A program made the translations under genes and the position numbers. From Ekhidna sp964289745 (GTDB lineage: Bacteria > Bacteroidota > Bacteroidia > Cytophagales > Cyclobacteriaceae), in the NCBI GenBank assembly GCA_964289745.1, contig CAXYMM010000002.1, forward strand, positions 372,001-436,000: 64,000 nucleotides of DNA, in the 5' to 3' direction. Below the pieces are notes generated by a model. The model saw only the letters and a program-made list of their open reading frames with translations. It made no database searches and had not been told where the DNA came from. Shown here piece after piece: positions 1-8,460 of this stretch. Every line of letters begins with the position of its first letter. Position 1 is the first letter of the stretch.

Positions 1-207
1 TACTACATAGTGGGGAGTATTGGTAATCAACGATCCAAAGAATTGCAGCTAGACCCTTACGTAGCTATTTGGATGGCCGATGCGGTACTTCTGCCATTTG
101 GACTTTTCTTTTTAAGACAAGCGCGTGTCGATGCTCGACTATTCGAAGTGGATAGTTATTTGGTCTGGTTTGAAAAGCTAAAAAGTATATTTGTTAGGAA
201 TACTTAA
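1..207 (+). CDS. LptF/LptG-family permease, C-terminal end (partial)
   Basis: The open frame runs in from the left edge and stops with TAA at 205-207, so only the last 68 residues are present. A hydrophobic segment (around VLLPFGLFFLRQA) after an acidic/polar stretch ending LDPYVAIW matches the C-terminal membrane helix of the YjgP/YjgQ (LptF/LptG) lipopolysaccharide-export permeases of Bacteroidota, where the ending 'lpPwlamWl...lplGlylly' is typical. These inner-membrane proteins pair with the LptB ATPase to pull LPS out of the membrane. The call rests on this short tail only. The internal GTG at position 10 is not a believable start because the frame is open through the window edge. Confidence 0.6.
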   Translation, partial: YYIVGSIGNQRSKELQLDPYVAIWMADAVLLPFGLFFLRQARVDARLFEVDSYLVWFEKLKSIFVRNT

Positions 208-252
208 TTGCCCTACATTTGCGCCTCGAGTAAAAGAGAAAGAAGATTTAGA

Positions 253-522
253 ATGTATCTAGAAACAGAAAAAAAGAAAAAATTTTTTAAAGAACACGGA
301 AAGTCAGATACAGACACGGGTTCGACTGAAGGTCAAATTGCGCTATTCACTTACAGAATTAACCATTTGACTGAGCACCTTAAACTTCAAAAGAAAGATC
401 ACTCGTCTAGATTAGGTCTTCTAAGGTTGGTAGGAAAGAGAAGAAGACTTTTAGACTATCTCTATAAAAATGATATTGAGAGATATCGTAGCATTATTGC
501 TAAGCTTAAAATAAGAAAATAA
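253..522 (+). CDS. rpsO: 30S ribosomal protein S15
   Basis: This 89-residue protein has the standard S15 length and core: the GSTEGQIA box, the INHLTEHLK helix, the HSSRLGLLRLVGKRRRLLDYL block and a basic end. S15 binds the central domain of 16S rRNA early in small-subunit assembly. ATG at 253 gives the family N-terminus (MYLETEKKKKFF); the frame is open further upstream to a TTG at 208 but that extension has no family support. It starts 45 bases after the permease stop and is followed by a strong terminator and then pnp, the conserved rpsO-pnp order. Confidence 0.97.
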   Translation: MYLETEKKKKFFKEHGKSDTDTGSTEGQIALFTYRINHLTEHLKLQKKDHSSRLGLLRLVGKRRRLLDYLYKNDIERYRSIIAKLKIRK

Positions 523-530
523 AAAATAAA

Positions 531-557
531 GGGAGTCATTTTCTGATTCCCTTTTTT
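531..557 (+). terminator. Rho-independent terminator between rpsO and pnp
   Basis: An 8-bp stem (GGGAGTCA at 531-538 with TGATTCCC at 544-551, one G-U pair) closes a 5-base loop and is followed by six T residues at 552-557. It begins 8 bases after the rpsO stop, so it should end or attenuate rpsO transcripts before pnp. Confidence 0.85.
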
Positions 558-570
558 GATTACTAACCCT

Positions 571-587
571 AAGGGAGTCGTTCCCTT
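571..587 (+). promoter_or_regulatory. Hairpin in the pnp leader
   Basis: AAGGGA (571-576) pairs with TCCCTT (582-587) across a 5-base loop, 16 bases before the pnp ATG. In enterobacteria a pnp leader stem-loop is the site of autoregulation by RNase III and PNPase; a similar role here is inference only. Confidence 0.35.
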
Positions 588-603
588 CCACATTAATTAT
601 ATT

Positions 604-2757
604 ATGATTCCAAATTTCACAACCAAAACCTTCCAGCTTTCAGATGGTAGAGAAGTATCCATTGAGACAGGAAAACTTGCAAAGCAAGCAGATGGATCTG
701 TCGTAGTCAGTATGGGCAACGCCAAACTATTGGCTACCGTTGTTTCTTCACAAGATGCCAAAGAAGGAGTTGATTTTTTACCTCTTTCTGTAGATTATCA
801 AGAAAAATTCGCCGCTGCAGGCAAAATTCCCGGTGGATTTTTGAAAAGAGAGGGAAAACTTTCTGATTATGAAGTATTGATCAGCAGACTGGTAGACCGC
901 GCTCTTCGACCACTTTTTCCAGACGATTACCATGCGGATACACAGGTCTTTATTCAAATGATCTCCGCAGACAAAGACATCATGCCAGATGCATTAGCAG
1001 CTTTAGCGGCATCTGCTGCTATTAGCATTTCAGATATCCCTTTCAATGGCCCCATTTCGGAGGTCAGAGTAGCCAAGATTGGAAAAGAGTATAAGGTTAA
1101 TCCTACAATGGAGGAGATAGAGCAGGCATCGCTAGACCTCATAGTAGCAGGTACGATGGATAACATTATAATGGTGGAAGGTGAATCCAAGGAAGTAGAT
1201 GAGTCTGAAATGCTTGAAGGGATTAAAAAAGCACATGAGGAAATTAAGCTTCAATGTCAGGCGCAAATTGGACTTGCAGAAGATGTTGGAGCTACTGAAA
1301 AGAGAGAATATAATCACGAGCCAGTAGATGAGGAGATGAAGGCTAAAATGCATGAAGCGGTGTATCAAAAGCTTTATGACGTAGCTGCTCAAAAAAATCC
1401 GAATAAAGCAAAGCGAAAAGAGTCTTTTAAGGCAGTATATGAGGAATACATATCTCAATTTTCAGAGGAAGAGGTTGAAGAAATGAATGAATTCCTTTTA
1501 GGAAAGTATTTTCATGATATTGAAAAAGAAGCGGTAAGAAATTTCGTCTTAGATAGTCAGGAAAGAATAGATGGCAGACAACCAAATGAAATCAGACCGA
1601 TTTGGACAGAAGTAGACTACCTTCCATCCGCACATGGCTCTTCTATTTTCACCAGAGGTGAGACACAGTCATTAACTTCAGTTACACTTGGAACCAAGTT
1701 AGACGAGCAGATGATCGATGGAGCCATGATATCTGGTTACAACAAATTTATTCTACACTACAATTTTCCTGGATTTTCGACTGGTGAGGTAAGACCGAAT
1801 AGGGGCCCTGGAAGAAGAGAAGTCGGACACGGAAATCTTGCCATGAGAGCATTAAAACCAATGATTCCGTCCGAGGAAGAGGGTAACCCTTACACCGTTC
1901 GAGTCGTTTCAGATATTTTAGAGTCGAATGGCTCGTCTTCGATGGCTACCGTTTGTGCAGGAACAATGGCTCTTATGGATGCTGGAATTAAGTTAAAGCG
2001 GCCAGTCTCCGGTATCGCCATGGGAATGATCTCGGATAGTGAGTCTGGAAAATACGCTATTCTCTCAGATATTTTGGGCGATGAGGATCACCTTGGAGAT
2101 ATGGACTTTAAAGTAACGGGTACTACGGAGGGTATTACAGCCTGTCAGATGGACATTAAAGTAGATGGCCTTTCTTATGAAGTACTCGCAAAAGCGTTGA
2201 ATCAGGCTAAAGAAGGAAGGCTTCATATCCTTGGAGAAATGGCTAAATCCATAACTGAACCACGAGCCAGCCTGAAAGACCATGCCCCAAGGATGGAAAT
2301 GATGAGGATCGATAGAGAATTGATTGGTGCGGTAATTGGTCCAGGTGGGAAGATCATTCAGGAAATACAGAAAGAATCAGGCGCTACCGTCAATATTGAG
2401 GAAGATGATCAAGGAGGGAAAGTAAGCATTTTTGCGTCAGATGGAATCGCATTAGAAAATGCAAAAGCTAGAATTAAAGCGATTGTTCAACAACCGGAGG
2501 TAGGTGAAGTTTACGATGGTAAAGTGAAATCAATTATGCCTTTTGGAGCATTTATAGAATTCCTTCCAGGGAAAGATGGATTACTTCATATCTCGGAGAT
2601 CAAATGGGAACGAGTTGAAAATGTTTCCGATGTGATGGGAGAAGGGGAAGAAATTAAAGTGAAATTAATCGACATTGATAAGAGGACTGGAAAATTCAAA
2701 CTTTCTAGGAAGGTATTGATTCCAAAACCTCCAAAACCAGAAGCAAAAGAAGAATAA
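604..2757 (+). CDS. pnp: Polyribonucleotide nucleotidyltransferase (PNPase)
   Basis: PNPase degrades RNA 3' to 5' by phosphorolysis and can add tails in reverse. The 717-residue protein has the full layout: first RNase PH domain (about 10-145), linker, second RNase PH domain (about 325-520) with the catalytic region around LGDEDHLGDMDFK near residue 490-500, a KH domain with the GPGGK loop near 580, and an S1 domain at about 634-704. ATG at 604 gives the expected N-terminus; the open frame upstream to 556 reads through the leader hairpin and is unlikely to be translated. It lies downstream of rpsO as in most bacteria. Confidence 0.97.
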   Translation: MIPNFTTKTFQLSDGREVSIETGKLAKQADGSVVVSMGNAKLLATVVSSQDAKEGVDFLPLSVDYQEKFAAAGKIPGGFLKREGKLSDYEVLISRLVDRALRPLFPDDYHADTQVFIQMISADKDIMPDALAALAASAAISISDIPFNGPISEVRVAKIGKEYKVNPTMEEIEQASLDLIVAGTMDNIIMVEGESKEVDESEMLEGIKKAHEEIKLQCQAQIGLAEDVGATEKREYNHEPVDEEMKAKMHEAVYQKLYDVAAQKNPNKAKRKESFKAVYEEYISQFSEEEVEEMNEFLLGKYFHDIEKEAVRNFVLDSQERIDGRQPNEIRPIWTEVDYLPSAHGSSIFTRGETQSLTSVTLGTKLDEQMIDGAMISGYNKFILHYNFPGFSTGEVRPNRGPGRREVGHGNLAMRALKPMIPSEEEGNPYTVRVVSDILESNGSSSMATVCAGTMALMDAGIKLKRPVSGIAMGMISDSESGKYAILSDILGDEDHLGDMDFKVTGTTEGITACQMDIKVDGLSYEVLAKALNQAKEGRLHILGEMAKSITEPRASLKDHAPRMEMMRIDRELIGAVIGPGGKIIQEIQKESGATVNIEEDDQGGKVSIFASDGIALENAKARIKAIVQQPEVGEVYDGKVKSIMPFGAFIEFLPGKDGLLHISEIKWERVENVSDVMGEGEEIKVKLIDIDKRTGKFKLSRKVLIPKPPKPEAKEE

Positions 2758-2862
2758 ACGAAATAACACTTAAATGTAGCCCTCTTGGCACAAATTTCAG
2801 AAAAAGGGTGTTCTTATTGGAAAGCCTTTTTTTAAAATTTAATGCCTTAAATAGAAACTGCT

Positions 2863-3825
2863 ATGCCTCACGAAAAAATAAAAGTATTAATTATCGGATC
2901 TGGGCCTGCGGGCTACACAGCTGCAATATATGCCGCTCGTGCAGGATTGAAGCCCATTTTATATCAAGGTGGTCAACCTGGAGGTCAACTTACCATCACC
3001 AATGATGTCGAAAACTACCCTGGGTATCCCAAAGGCGTAATGGGTCCTCAAATGATGGTAGATTTTCAAAAGCAAGCAGAGCGATTTGGTGCTGATATTA
3101 GATCTGGAATGATTACCTCTGTTGATTTTTCCGGGTGGCCTCATAAAGTTACGGTAGATGAGAAAGTAGAAGTTGAGGCAGAATCAGTCATTATTTCGAC
3201 TGGTGCAGCAGCTAAGTGGCTCGGACTTGAAAGTGAGCAACGATTAAACGGGAAGGGTGTTTCGGCATGTGCGGTATGCGATGGATTTTTCTTCAGAAAT
3301 CAAGACGTGGTAATCGTAGGTGCAGGTGATACAGCAGCCGAAGAGGCCAGCTATCTTTCTAAAATCGTAAAGAAAGTTTACATGCTTGTAAGAAGAAATG
3401 AAATGAGAGCATCTAAAATCATGCAGCATCGAGTTAAGAGCGCTCCCAATATTGAAATACTCTGGAATACTGAGACCAAAGAAGTACTCGGTGATGAAGA
3501 GGTAAACGGAGTAAAAGTATTGAATAACATAACAGGGGAGGAGCGTGTGTTGGAAGCCCAAGGATTCTTTGTGGCGATAGGTCATAAACCTAATACAGAA
3601 ATTTTTAAGTCTTGGCTTGATATGGATGATCAAGGTTACATTAAAACGATCCCGGGGTCTTCTAAAACCAATGTACCCGGGGTATTTGCAACAGGAGATG
3701 CGCAGGATAAAATTTATCGTCAGGCGGTTACTGCGGCGGGCTCTGGATGCATGGGGGCATTGGATGCCGAAAAATGGATTGCCGAGAAAGAAGTAAAAGT
3801 GGAAGACGCTGCCCAAGAAGCTTGA
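2863..3825 (+). CDS. trxB: Thioredoxin-disulfide reductase
   Basis: This FAD enzyme moves electrons from NADPH to thioredoxin in the cytoplasm. The 320-residue protein has the FAD-binding GSGPAGY loop near residue 12-18, the redox-active CAVC pair at about 136-139, the NADPH-binding GAGDTAAEEA segment near 154, and the C-terminal FAD motif ending in FATGDAQD. Length and motifs are standard. It stands alone, 105 bases after pnp, on the same strand. Confidence 0.95.
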   Translation: MPHEKIKVLIIGSGPAGYTAAIYAARAGLKPILYQGGQPGGQLTITNDVENYPGYPKGVMGPQMMVDFQKQAERFGADIRSGMITSVDFSGWPHKVTVDEKVEVEAESVIISTGAAAKWLGLESEQRLNGKGVSACAVCDGFFFRNQDVVIVGAGDTAAEEASYLSKIVKKVYMLVRRNEMRASKIMQHRVKSAPNIEILWNTETKEVLGDEEVNGVKVLNNITGEERVLEAQGFFVAIGHKPNTEIFKSWLDMDDQGYIKTIPGSSKTNVPGVFATGDAQDKIYRQAVTAAGSGCMGALDAEKWIAEKEVKVEDAAQEA

Positions 3826-3958
3826 ATGTCAATATAATAGGAAGAATAAAAGAACTCTTTTTCTTCAGTAAGAGCTTCTCTTTTGTACCAACCTATAACT
3901 TATCCTATCTCTAGCTTTTGCAATCGGGTTATGCATTCTTTTGTTTTAGGCTCTACCT

Positions 3959-4453
3959 TTAATTTATCGTAAATCCTGTAGGCCTCTTTCCACAGTTTTT
4001 CGCTCCATAATAATCGACGGTTTTTTCTTTCAATATAGCAAAGCCTCGAATGGCATCCGCATGGCTCAATGCGTACTTGCCTACGTTTTTTCGGTAGTAT
4101 GCCAACGCTTTTTCATAGTGATTAGTAGAAGATTTTAAATCTCCAATTTCACATTCTACCTCGGCAATTTGATGTGTGATGTAGGCGATTTGTTCTTCTT
4201 CTGAATCTATCTTTGCTAATGAAAGTGCATTTCTATATGATTCGAGCGATTTTTTGTTGCTACCTAAATTGAAATAAATATTCGCAAGGAGTGAAAGAGT
4301 CTGACGTTTTTCTTTATTCACCTTATACTCATCACATTTTTCTAAAGCAGCCTCAAGTTCTAGTATAGCAAGGTGAAAGCGATGTTGATTCTGAAAAATA
4401 TTAGCACTTCTCAGGTGCTCCTCCATATCTTCAATTAGTTCTTTTTTTTTCAT
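3959..4453 (-). CDS. TPR-repeat protein, apparently frameshifted near its C-terminus
   Basis: The 164-residue frame contains at least three tetratricopeptide-like helix pairs (for example around LSLLANIYFNLGSNKKSLE and YEKALAYY), so a protein-binding scaffold role is likely. Its last 13 residues do not look like TPR sequence. Adding one A to the A5 run (T5 at 3996-4000 on the + strand) switches to a frame reading LWKEAYRIYDKLKVEPKTKE and on through a helical end to a TAA at 3900-3902. The natural gene is therefore probably 3900-4453 with a one-base deletion or a sequencing error. No signal peptide; function unknown. Confidence 0.65.
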   Translation of the reverse strand: MKKKELIEDMEEHLRSANIFQNQHRFHLAILELEAALEKCDEYKVNKEKRQTLSLLANIYFNLGSNKKSLESYRNALSLAKIDSEEEQIAYITHQIAEVECEIGDLKSSTNHYEKALAYYRKNVGKYALSHADAIRGFAILKEKTVDYYGAKNCGKRPTGFTIN

Positions 4454-4983
4454 TTTAAGGTATTATTAGGTTAAACCTGAATTTAAACACGGGGTTGAAA
4501 TTTTTTTCTTCTTGACCAACGACTTCTTACTAATTAGTTTAATTAAATCTAACTATTGACAATAAAAAAACACCTTTATTTTATTTTACCTATAAATTAA
4601 ACCCCTCTGTAACTGCATATACATAGTTCTATGAGTTTAATCAAAGAATTTATTGAATAAAAGGAACATTAAAAAAGTAAACCCTTGTGGGCTGGTTTAA
4701 TGAGTTATTTAAAATGGTTTAGACAAAAACATGATCTGTTGCTACTGTAATACCTACATCAGTCACCTTCGTCGCCACTTTGCTATGGTTCTTACCTAAT
4801 ATCATCAATCTATTTGATATTAAAAGTTCAGTAGATCAGTTGATATTCAGAAGCGCAATAAATAGAAGAATCTTAGACAAACTTAATACAGTATGCATTG
4901 GTTTCTGCTCCAAATCTCAACACGACCATTTCATGGTAAAAAGCCTTTGCGAACAAAATGGATTTTTCGACTGTTAAAGACCT
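4454..4983. other. Intergenic region, no gene recognised
   Basis: AT-rich spacer between the TPR gene and the DUF2214 gene. A 65-codon plus frame at 4780-4977 has no recognisable family feature and no promoter that I can see, so I do not call it. No repeat or RNA gene was recognised. Confidence 0.5.
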
Positions 4984-5436
4984 ATGATTTCACTTGCCAT
5001 TTCTACCTATATTCATCTAATTTTTATCGTCATCATTTTTTGTTGCTTGATCGTCGAGTTCATTTCGATAAAGCAGCACGTTAGCTACCGAACCATTGCG
5101 CGCTTAAGTAGGGTTGATGGGCTCTACGGTCTAGCAGCCATAATTGTAGTGGTTACAGGGCTATTAAATTGGATGAAGTTTGGCAAGGGCTATGACTACT
5201 ATGCTAATAATACACTCTTCGCAGTTAAGTTCAGCCTTTTTATAATCGTCGGGTTACTTTCTCTATATCCCACCATTCTGATCTTAAAAATTAAAAAATC
5301 AAACAAAAAAGATCGATCCAACCAAATAGAGCTAACGTCCTTCAGGATCATGAAAAACGTTATCACTTTGGAATTGATTATAATGACCTGTATCCCACTT
5401 CTAGCCGAACTAATGGCAAATGGGATTGATATTTAA
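4984..5436 (+). CDS. DUF2214-family integral membrane protein
   Basis: The 150-residue protein has four hydrophobic helices (about 3-25, 45-65, 78-100 and 125-147) with a short basic loop before the last helix. The RLSRVDGLYGLAAIIVVVTG stretch followed by KFGKGYDYYANN matches the small DUF2214 (COG3556) inner-membrane family. The function of this family is not known. Its stop codon shares four bases (TTAA, 5433-5436) with the stop of the convergent hydrolase gene. Confidence 0.8.
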   Translation: MISLAISTYIHLIFIVIIFCCLIVEFISIKQHVSYRTIARLSRVDGLYGLAAIIVVVTGLLNWMKFGKGYDYYANNTLFAVKFSLFIIVGLLSLYPTILILKIKKSNKKDRSNQIELTSFRIMKNVITLELIIMTCIPLLAELMANGIDI

Positions 5437-6401
5437 TCCACTGATATAGAATCGACAGCAGATGGATAAAAAGCAGTGAGGTTATTTTGTTTAATAAATT
5501 CAACTAAAAGACCTTTCATTTCTTCTGTGTTATTCAACACATCCATCACATGTTCATTTCCCCATTGGGTATGATGAAAAATAGAGCCTTCATTCAGGTT
5601 TTTAGAAATATTTACGGATTGATTCGAGTTGGTTTCAGGGTCTGATTGTGAATGGATGAGAAGTACGGGTTCTGTGATGCTTTTGACACTCTCGAAAGGA
5701 CTTGCTTCTTTATAATTTACTCCTGATCGAAAGTTTACAACCTGCATTACCCCAGGGGCAATTAATTGAATACCTTGTCCATAGTCTTCAATTGCACGCT
5801 CAAATATGGCAGCATACCAGTCCTGATAGGGTGAGTCGGCCACAATAAAAGCAGGATTTAAGTCTTCTGCACCCGCTATTAGCGCTGCTCCCGCACCCCA
5901 AGAACTACCGAACCAAGCTACTCGATTTAATTCATAGCCCTTATTCTCTTTTGCCCATTTTGTTACTTTTAGTAAGTCTTTCGCCTCTTTGATACCACCC
6001 GTTGGGTAGTTTCCTTCACTCATGCCATGAACTCTATGATCATACATCAGTATATCACAGCCGCATTGTAGAACCATTGGGTAATACTTTAACATATTTG
6101 GCCAGTTGCGACCCCACCCATGTGCAAAGATGAAAAGGCATTTATCGAGTTCTGATGCATCAAAGTACTGTCCATGAAGTGATATTCCCTCAAATCCTTC
6201 TATGCTTACTTCTTCAGGTTGTGGAAGCAATGCCATTAAATCCTCATAGGTTACAGGCCAGTAGATTGGAATTTCTTCTAGTGTTCGCTCCATTGAGCTA
6301 TTGGGGTTTAAAACTCGATTTGAAAGCATAAACGAGATACCGACATAAGAAATTAGTAAAACGAAGAATAAGGCTATAAAGAGCTTTTTAATGGTTTTCA
6401 T
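5433..6401 (-). CDS. Alpha/beta hydrolase, membrane-anchored or exported
   Basis: The 322-residue protein starts with a hydrophobic helix (about residues 6-26) that should anchor or export it. The rest is an alpha/beta hydrolase fold: oxyanion segment HGWGRNW near residue 94, nucleophile elbow GSSWGA near 165, a likely acid in the SQSDPET segment near 252 and a His in GNEHVMD near 285. This fits the serine aminopeptidase / BAAT-like hydrolases; the substrate cannot be told from sequence. The spacing of the triad is normal, so it should be active. Confidence 0.8.
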   Translation of the reverse strand: MKTIKKLFIALFFVLLISYVGISFMLSNRVLNPNSSMERTLEEIPIYWPVTYEDLMALLPQPEEVSIEGFEGISLHGQYFDASELDKCLFIFAHGWGRNWPNMLKYYPMVLQCGCDILMYDHRVHGMSEGNYPTGGIKEAKDLLKVTKWAKENKGYELNRVAWFGSSWGAGAALIAGAEDLNPAFIVADSPYQDWYAAIFERAIEDYGQGIQLIAPGVMQVVNFRSGVNYKEASPFESVKSITEPVLLIHSQSDPETNSNQSVNISKNLNEGSIFHHTQWGNEHVMDVLNNTEEMKGLLVEFIKQNNLTAFYPSAVDSISVD

Positions 6402-6861
6402 ACAGGGCTAATGGTTAAAATATTTTATGGTCAAAGTTGGCTTTCAATTCGAGTCTATCAAATGATAACGAAAGAAAAACATAAGGTTAGGTATAAAGCA
6501 AAACAGAGAACTTAACGTATCCTTCATAATATATCATCGGTGGTTAATTGGTTTAAAGAGCCTGCAAAAGCGTTAGTAGAACCTTTTGTAAAACTAATCA
6601 GCTTTGAAAGGTTTCAATAGCTATTTTAAATGACGGTCTCACCCATTTTTTAAAGGAATATCATCTAATGAAGTAACGATCTTAAATCCTTGAACTAAAA
6701 GCGTTCCTGTATAAAAATAACTTGATCAACCATTTGAGGACTCTCTACCTAAAACACTCAATCTAAATCAGCGATCCTCTTTACAGAACACAGCCTAAAT
6801 TAATCTTATTTGAAGCCATATCACACTTTTTTAAATAAGTTAAGATTTATTTAAGACAGGG
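6402..6861. other. Intergenic region, no gene recognised
   Basis: About 460 bases of AT-rich sequence upstream of both flanking genes. Short frames in all phases show no recognisable family. The right end holds the promoter listed separately. Confidence 0.5.
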
Positions 6862-6893
6862 TTGAGACACTATCAAAAAAAATAATATCTTTG
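6862..6893 (+). promoter_or_regulatory. Bacteroidota-type -33/-7 promoter
   Basis: TTG at 6862-6864 is followed after 21 bases by TATCTTTG at 6886-6893, a full match to the TAnnTTTG -7 box. A start of transcription near 6900 would leave a short leader before the lipoprotein ATG. Confidence 0.7.
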
Positions 6894-6917
6894 AAAGGAA
6901 ACGATAATAATAATCAA

Positions 6918-7427
6918 ATGAGAGAAGTGATGATAAATAAAACCTCAAATAAAATTTCGAAAAGATTTACCTCTTTATTTTTTGCCTCCTTAGTTATTTT
7001 CATGTCATGTGGTGATGATAATAAAATTGTTACTAAGCAAACAAACGCTCAGTTAAATGCTACGATCCTCAATTCCTCTTCATGGTCTCCTTCTGGAGCG
7101 TCCAATGTAACATTTGGCGGACAACAAGAGGGTGAATGGTCAGATTTCGTACTTAATTTCGCAGAAGCTACAGAAAAAGGGGGTACGTTTACAACCGATG
7201 GTGTACCAAAAGGGTATGAGGCTGTATGGGCTACTTCAGGTAGTTGGGAATTTGTTGATTCTAACGGTACAAGTATTAATAGAAATGATGATGTCAAGCT
7301 TAACATTACGGTAGAAAAAGATTTGTTAACGCTATCTTTTAAGTTAGATCGTCCCTCTACCTCTGCAAGAACAACTTCTGTTTTTGGTGAAACTTGGAAT
7401 TTTACTTTAGTTCCAAAAGCTAACTAG
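6918..7427 (+). CDS. Putative lipoprotein of unknown function
   Basis: The 169-residue protein has a signal peptide with a basic start, a hydrophobic stretch (LFFASLVIFM) and a lipobox ending MSC followed by GDD, so it is probably an envelope lipoprotein. The rest is a beta-rich stretch with Trp-rich strands (GSWEFVDSNG, ETWNFTLV) that resembles small beta-sandwich lipoproteins of Bacteroidota. I do not recognise a named family. ATG at 6918 or 6930 are both possible; a full promoter lies just upstream and a terminator just downstream, so it is a single-gene unit. Confidence 0.75.
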   Translation: MREVMINKTSNKISKRFTSLFFASLVIFMSCGDDNKIVTKQTNAQLNATILNSSSWSPSGASNVTFGGQQEGEWSDFVLNFAEATEKGGTFTTDGVPKGYEAVWATSGSWEFVDSNGTSINRNDDVKLNITVEKDLLTLSFKLDRPSTSARTTSVFGETWNFTLVPKAN

Positions 7428-7449
7428 TCTGTCGAAAATCGCATTTTAA

Positions 7450-7477
7450 AAGACAATCTTCTTAGATCGTCTTTTTT
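7450..7477 (+). terminator. Rho-independent terminator after the lipoprotein gene
   Basis: AAGACAATC (7450-7458) pairs with GATCGTCTT (7465-7473) with one mismatch, followed by a run of T. It begins 22 bases after the stop codon. Confidence 0.75.
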
Positions 7478-7504
7478 ATGATTCTATTCAAATAATCAAA
7501 GAAG

Positions 7505-7512
7505 TATCTTTG
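7505..7512 (+). promoter_or_regulatory. -7 box immediately before the start codon
   Basis: TATCTTTG matches the TAnnTTTG box and ends only four bases before the ATG at 7517. If the usual distance to the start point holds, the transcript would begin at or next to the ATG, giving a leaderless message. No clear TTG is found at the -33 distance. Confidence 0.4.
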
Positions 7513-7516
7513 CATT

Positions 7517-8017
7517 ATGTTAGTGGAGGAAAAGTATTTTTTTCAAGATAAAAATTACTTACTCAAGACCGTACAAGCCTTTTCGAAAGACGGTCTTACC
7601 CGACTATGGCTTCAAGAAATCATCAATGCGTATTTTTTCCAACATAACCCAATGGGGCTGGAAGATGACTTCATTATTGAACTTAAGTCCAAAATAAGTG
7701 TAGCAGAACCAATATTACTAAACTTCTACGATATCTTAGCTGCTATTTATCGCTATGATTTTGGGGACAATCAGTTAGCATTTCAATGGGATGGACGCTC
7801 TCACTTAGAGGTCTATGATGCCGAATGGAAAATAGTTTACAAAAAATGGATTTATGAACTTTCACAAGTAAAGGAAATTCAGAGACCAATAATTAGGCTG
7901 GCTGTGTCTGGGAGTCTTGTCAATACAGATTTCTTATATCAATCCATTCGAAGAGGACTTCTTGGACATTTTGCTATCCGAATGAGGTCGCAGACCATTT
8001 TTAGAGTTAGTGCTTGA
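7517..8017 (+). CDS. Hypothetical protein, possible frameshift at the C-terminus
   Basis: The 166-residue protein is soluble and rich in aromatic and charged residues (for example AIYRYDFGDNQLAFQWDG); I recognise no family. The last 28 residues (basic, ending FRVSA) look unlike the rest. Skipping one base near 7935 puts the reading into a frame coding NPFEEDFLDILLSE and then TGA at 7983-7985, a more natural acidic helical end that also removes the 11-base overlap with the convergent gene at 8007. I treat this as a possible frameshift, not as proven. Confidence 0.55.
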   Translation: MLVEEKYFFQDKNYLLKTVQAFSKDGLTRLWLQEIINAYFFQHNPMGLEDDFIIELKSKISVAEPILLNFYDILAAIYRYDFGDNQLAFQWDGRSHLEVYDAEWKIVYKKWIYELSQVKEIQRPIIRLAVSGSLVNTDFLYQSIRRGLLGHFAIRMRSQTIFRVSA

Positions 8018-8387
8018 TCTTACAGATTTTACAAAATTTTTGTTTCCTTGGTGGTCGTTTTTTTGGTGGTCTTTTATGACCATGGAATTGAACTCCCTTT
8101 TTCGCCTCTTTATTTTTAACTCTATAGGCGCGATACTCTTCCTTCGCATTTTCTTTTTGAGCCTTGCTCACTCGTGCTCGTAATGCTAACAGCTCTTCCT
8201 GATGCGTCTTATAATTTGCTTCATTCTCTTTCTTCAAAAAGCCCAAGAAACGCTTCTTTTCCTTTTTGTAAAATCCAAATCGGGGTTTTGCAACTGTAGA
8301 AGAACTATTTCGAGTGTCTTGCCCTAAGACGGTTAAGTGAGCTAAACAAAAAATCGATAGTGCAAAAACTTTTAGAAACATATTCAA
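8007..8387 (-). CDS. Hypothetical secreted basic protein
   Basis: The 126-residue protein begins with a clear signal peptide (hydrophobic core LKVFALSIFCLAHLTVLG, probable cut before QDT). The mature part is very basic and helical, then ends in a Lys/Pro/His-rich tail with two Cys (KFCKICKIKH). No family recognised. It is convergent with the preceding gene. Confidence 0.65.
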   Translation of the reverse strand: MNMFLKVFALSIFCLAHLTVLGQDTRNSSSTVAKPRFGFYKKEKKRFLGFLKKENEANYKTHQEELLALRARVSKAQKENAKEEYRAYRVKNKEAKKGVQFHGHKRPPKKRPPRKQKFCKICKIKH

Positions 8388-8460
8388 ATAACGTTCTTAA
8401 TACGAAATATTGTAAGGTTAATCCAAAATCATATATTTAGTTAATCTTGCCTTAAGATTC

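Noticed and set aside
1132..1458. 108-codon minus-strand frame inside pnp
   Set aside because: Lies fully within the conserved pnp frame and has a low-complexity hydrophobic product.
2758..2862. Terminator after pnp
   Set aside because: A CCCT/AGGG pairing near 2777-2810 is too weak and not followed closely by a T run.
3244..3816. 190-codon minus-strand frame opposite trxB
   Set aside because: Antisense shadow of a well-conserved gene with no family features.
4780..4977. 65-codon plus-strand frame in the spacer before the DUF2214 gene
   Set aside because: No family feature, promoter or start context; likely chance in an AT-rich spacer.
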